A DNA stretch of 64,000 bases from Streptomyces sp. CBMA29. Its GTDB lineage: Bacteria; Actinomycetota; Actinomycetes; Streptomycetales; Streptomycetaceae. The position numbers and the translations under genes are program-made. Under the pieces are notes generated by a model. It made no database searches, was not told the DNA's origin, and saw only the letters and a program-made list of their open reading frames with translations. Below are positions 61,404 to 64,000 of this stretch, piece after piece (position 1 is the stretch's first letter; every line of letters begins with the position of its first letter). The stretch spans positions 1-64,000 of the forward strand of contig NZ_MECL01000150.1 in assembly GCF_014596445.1 (NCBI RefSeq). The letters are read 5' to 3'.

Positions 61404-64000
61404 GTGGAGCGGCTACTGGTGGACTTATCGGACGACGGTATGGCTCAGGTGCTGTCGTGGCCAGCAGGAGAGTCGCTTCCGCGTCCTGCCGGTGGGCCGA
61501 CAGAGCTGGTATGGCCACTGTCTGACGACAATCTGAGGGATCTGCGCTGGTATTTGGAGCAGTATCTGCGGCTGCCCACCGCTGTCTACGGCGAGCGCGG
61601 TGCGCAGGTGGCGGAGGCGCTGCCCGGGTGGAGCGAGGCGGTCTTCGGCGCGATCTTCAGTTCGGAGTCGGCTCGGGACGCGTATGCGCAGGCACGGGCG
61701 CGGGCGCAGGGAGATCCGGTGGAGATCGTCCTGCGGTCCCAGTCCGCGGAGCAACTGGGCCGCCCTTGGGAGCTGATGGCGGCCCCGGGGCGCCATCTGG
61801 CGGTCACACGCATGCTGCCGAGTGACGCGGGCGAGGACTCCTTCGACGTTCCTGGTGCGCGGTTCAGGGTGTTGATGGTGATCTCTCGTCCAGCAGGGGC
61901 GAACGACGTCGGTTACCAGATGATCGCGCGGCCGCTGCTCCAGCGGCTGAAGGAGGTGCGCGACCACGTGGAACTGGTGGTGCTGCGGCCCCCGACGCTG
62001 AGGCGTCTGGACCAAGTGCTGACCGAAGCGAGGGAAGCCGGAACGCCGTTCCAGGTGGTGCACTTCGACGGGCACGGTTCCTACGGACCGGTGCCCACCA
62101 CCAGCGGGTCGGCCGAGCGGGGGGCGGGCACACGTGAGGCGCATGATTCACAGGGGATGCTCGCGTTCGAGGATGCCAGCGGCGACAGCGACCTGGTCGA
62201 GTCCGGACAGGTGGCGTTGGTTCTGGCCGGGGCGAAGGTGCCGCTGGTAGTGGTGAACGCCTGCCAGTCCGCGCAGGTGGGTTCACAGGTTGAGGCGACG
62301 GTGGCGACGCGGCTGCTGGCCGAGGGGTGTTCCAACGTCGTGGCGATGGCCTACAGCGTGTACGCGGTCGCCGCTGCGGAGTTCATGACCGCTTTCTACG
62401 AGCGGCTGTTCGCGGGCGACCGCATCACGGCCGCAGTCGCTGCCGGGCGACACCGGCTCGCGCAAAGCGACAAGCGGCCGTCATTGGAAGGGGATTTACC
62501 GCTGGCGGACTGGATGGTGCCCGTGTTGTACACCCGCGGCGAGACCCGTTTCCCGGATCTGCGGACTTCGCGCACTCCGCAGAAGAAGGTAACGGAAGTA
62601 TCCGCCCGAACGCGCGGGCTGACTGATCAGCGCGCGTCCGATTCAGGAATCGGACTGAAGTCCGAGGGTAAATTCGTGGGCCGTGACGCGGATATCTACA
62701 CCCTGGAAGCGGCCACTCGGCTGCGGCGCGTTGTCGTACTGCACGGGCCGGCCGGCACGGGAAAGACCGAGCTGGCCAAAGCACTTGGCCGTTGGTGGCG
62801 CGACAGCGACGGTGTCGACAGTTTGGAGGGGGTGATATGGCATTCCTTTGAGCCAGGCGTCGCCTCCTTCGGTTTGGACGGCCTCATCGACGCCGTCGGA
62901 GCGCGGGTTCTGGAAGGCGAGTTCACGTTCCTGGACACCGCCCAGCGGCAGACCGCGGTGGAGAAGATCCTGGCTGCCCGACGGCTACTGCTGATCTTTG
63001 ACAACTTCGAATCCGTGCACGACATGCCAGACCCCGGCCACGCCACCATGCCCTTGTCACAGCAGGAGCAGGACAAGATGCATGAGTTCCTGAACCGCCT
63101 CGCCGCAGGCGGCAGGAGCACTGTGGTCATTACCAGTCGCAGCCCCGAGAACTGGCTCGGGCTCGGCGTGGGCCGCGTCGAGCTGGGCAGCCTCAATATC
63201 GCGGACGCTGCCGCCTACGCGGATTGGCTCCTGGCACCCTATCCGGCCGCCCGCGAGCACCGGCACAATCCCGCGTTCGCCGATCTGATGCGGTGGCTGG
63301 CCGGGCATCCGCTGACCATGCGCTTGGCCTTGCCCCATCTGAACGACAAGGACGCCACTGTCCTCCTGTCTGAGCTCAAGAGCGCCAAACTCCTGCCCGA
63401 CGACGGCATCACCGACCACCGAAACGCCTCGTTGGCCGCCAGTCTCTCCTACAGCCTTCGCCACTTGGCCCCCGCGGACCAGGAGGCTCTCACTGTTCTG
63501 AGCCTGTTCCAGGGCGCCACCCACGTCGATGTCCTCGCCCGGCTCTCAGCCGACGCCCGGACACCCCAACGCTTCCGCGGCCGCACCGGCCCGCAGTGGA
63601 CGGAACTGATGCAGCGGGCCGTGGATCTCGGTGTCCTGACGTCACTCGACGCGGACGTGTTCGGCCTGCACCCCGTGCTCCCCGCCCATCTGGCCGCTCG
63701 CTGGGCCACCGGCAGGCCCGTCGAGTACGCCTTGGAGCGCCGCGCCGCCAACCGTGCGCTTCTCTCGGCCCACGCGGCTCTCAGTACCGAGCTGACGAGA
63801 GAACTCGCGGACAGGAACGCGGATCTCGCAATGACGTCGGTCGAACATCAGCGACGGACACTCGGCGTGATGCTCGACTACGCCCTCACAAAAGGTCAGT
63901 GGGGCGAAGCCCTGGATCTCGTCCGGCCATTGGACAAGTACTGGACGGCCCGCGGGCTACGGGAGGAGGCACAGTCATGGACAGGGCGGGTACGCAAGGC
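61404..64000 (+). CDS. CHAT-domain protease fused to NB-ARC/STAND NTPase (C-terminus beyond window)
   Basis: At least 865 residues from the GTG at 61404 (GTG at 61392 also possible); the end is outside the window. The CHAT peptidase domain (about 150-380) has the catalytic pair His in VVHFDGHGSYG (about 224) and Cys in VVNACQSAQ (about 287). The NTPase follows: FVGRDADI, Walker A GPAGTGKTELAK (about 447-458), Walker B LLLIFDNFES, and GHPLTMRLALP in the NB-ARC GxP region. Helical repeats begin near the right edge. Proteins of this plan are predicted caspase-like conflict or regulated-cell-death effectors. It lies just outside the right attachment site. Confidence 0.85.
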   Translation, partial: MERLLVDLSDDGMAQVLSWPAGESLPRPAGGPTELVWPLSDDNLRDLRWYLEQYLRLPTAVYGERGAQVAEALPGWSEAVFGAIFSSESARDAYAQARARAQGDPVEIVLRSQSAEQLGRPWELMAAPGRHLAVTRMLPSDAGEDSFDVPGARFRVLMVISRPAGANDVGYQMIARPLLQRLKEVRDHVELVVLRPPTLRRLDQVLTEAREAGTPFQVVHFDGHGSYGPVPTTSGSAERGAGTREAHDSQGMLAFEDASGDSDLVESGQVALVLAGAKVPLVVVNACQSAQVGSQVEATVATRLLAEGCSNVVAMAYSVYAVAAAEFMTAFYERLFAGDRITAAVAAGRHRLAQSDKRPSLEGDLPLADWMVPVLYTRGETRFPDLRTSRTPQKKVTEVSARTRGLTDQRASDSGIGLKSEGKFVGRDADIYTLEAATRLRRVVVLHGPAGTGKTELAKALGRWWRDSDGVDSLEGVIWHSFEPGVASFGLDGLIDAVGARVLEGEFTFLDTAQRQTAVEKILAARRLLLIFDNFESVHDMPDPGHATMPLSQQEQDKMHEFLNRLAAGGRSTVVITSRSPENWLGLGVGRVELGSLNIADAAAYADWLLAPYPAAREHRHNPAFADLMRWLAGHPLTMRLALPHLNDKDATVLLSELKSAKLLPDDGITDHRNASLAASLSYSLRHLAPADQEALTVLSLFQGATHVDVLARLSADARTPQRFRGRTGPQWTELMQRAVDLGVLTSLDADVFGLHPVLPAHLAARWATGRPVEYALERRAANRALLSAHAALSTELTRELADRNADLAMTSVEHQRRTLGVMLDYALTKGQWGEALDLVRPLDKYWTARGLREEAQSWTGRVRK

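Overview
The window is high-GC actinobacterial DNA from a Streptomyces chromosome. Codon use is strongly G/C-ending, GTG starts and 4-base ATGA/GTGA gene overlaps are common, and the gene order (gatCAB, an rmdB-type c-di-GMP gene, ligA, a metE-like gene, mnmA with a cysteine desulfurase, then gcvT-gcvH-glyA-sdaA) is the one I associate with the Streptomyces core. No rRNA, intact tRNA or CRISPR array was seen.

Layout. (1) 1-34481 is core chromosome. It carries: minus-strand translation and repair genes (gatB, gatA, gatC, rmdB-like, ligA); a metE-like protein, a PIG-V-like membrane mannosyltransferase and a 650 bp GC-rich repeat tract; an SDR, a LOG-like protein, mnmA and a cysteine desulfurase; a thioesterase and a TRIC-type channel; a five-gene oligopeptide ABC transporter (oppC, oppA, oppB, oppD, oppF in transcription order). 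A divergent DUF885 gene and two SseB-family genes follow. A tandem glycine riboswitch then leads gcvT-gcvH-glyA-sdaA on the plus strand.

(2) 34461-61222 is an integrated genetic element of about 26.7 kb, inserted at the very 3' end of sdaA. A near-identical copy of the sdaA tail recurs exactly 26,740 bp away as the 3' end of the tyrosine integrase gene. SdaA and the integrase therefore end in the same 22 residues, with 8 synonymous and 0 non-synonymous differences. Two almost identical double AAGTCCCT boxes lie about 100-110 bp on either side of the joined core, as arm-type integrase sites would in the circular form.

(3) The element is a defence island on a decayed mobile chassis. Cargo, left to right: an ABC three-component (ABC-3C-type) operon with a DUF4297/Cap4-like nuclease, a winged-helix middle component and a Rad50-like ATPase; a stand-alone PD-(D/E)XK-like nuclease; a Gabija-like pair (OLD/TOPRIM nuclease plus UvrD-like helicase); and a HTH-STAND-TPR protein. 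Then come broken mobilisation genes (relaxase pseudogene, mobC, a DUF2637-like tail), a frameshifted replication initiator, a DnaC/IstB-like ATPase, a frameshifted DHFR-like gene, regulators, a TrmO-like gene, xis and int. No TraB/FtsK gene was seen, so the element looks stranded or dependent on helpers for transfer.

(4) 61223-64000, just beyond the right attachment site, holds a CHAT-protease/NB-ARC STAND protein cut by the window end. The end of sdaA may therefore be a recurrent site for conflict genes.

How the parts relate: the sdaA end is a delicate target, because in characterised bacterial L-serine dehydratases the C-terminal tail with its terminal Cys reaches into the active site. The element avoids damage by carrying a protein-identical replacement tail, which doubles as the end of its own integrase.
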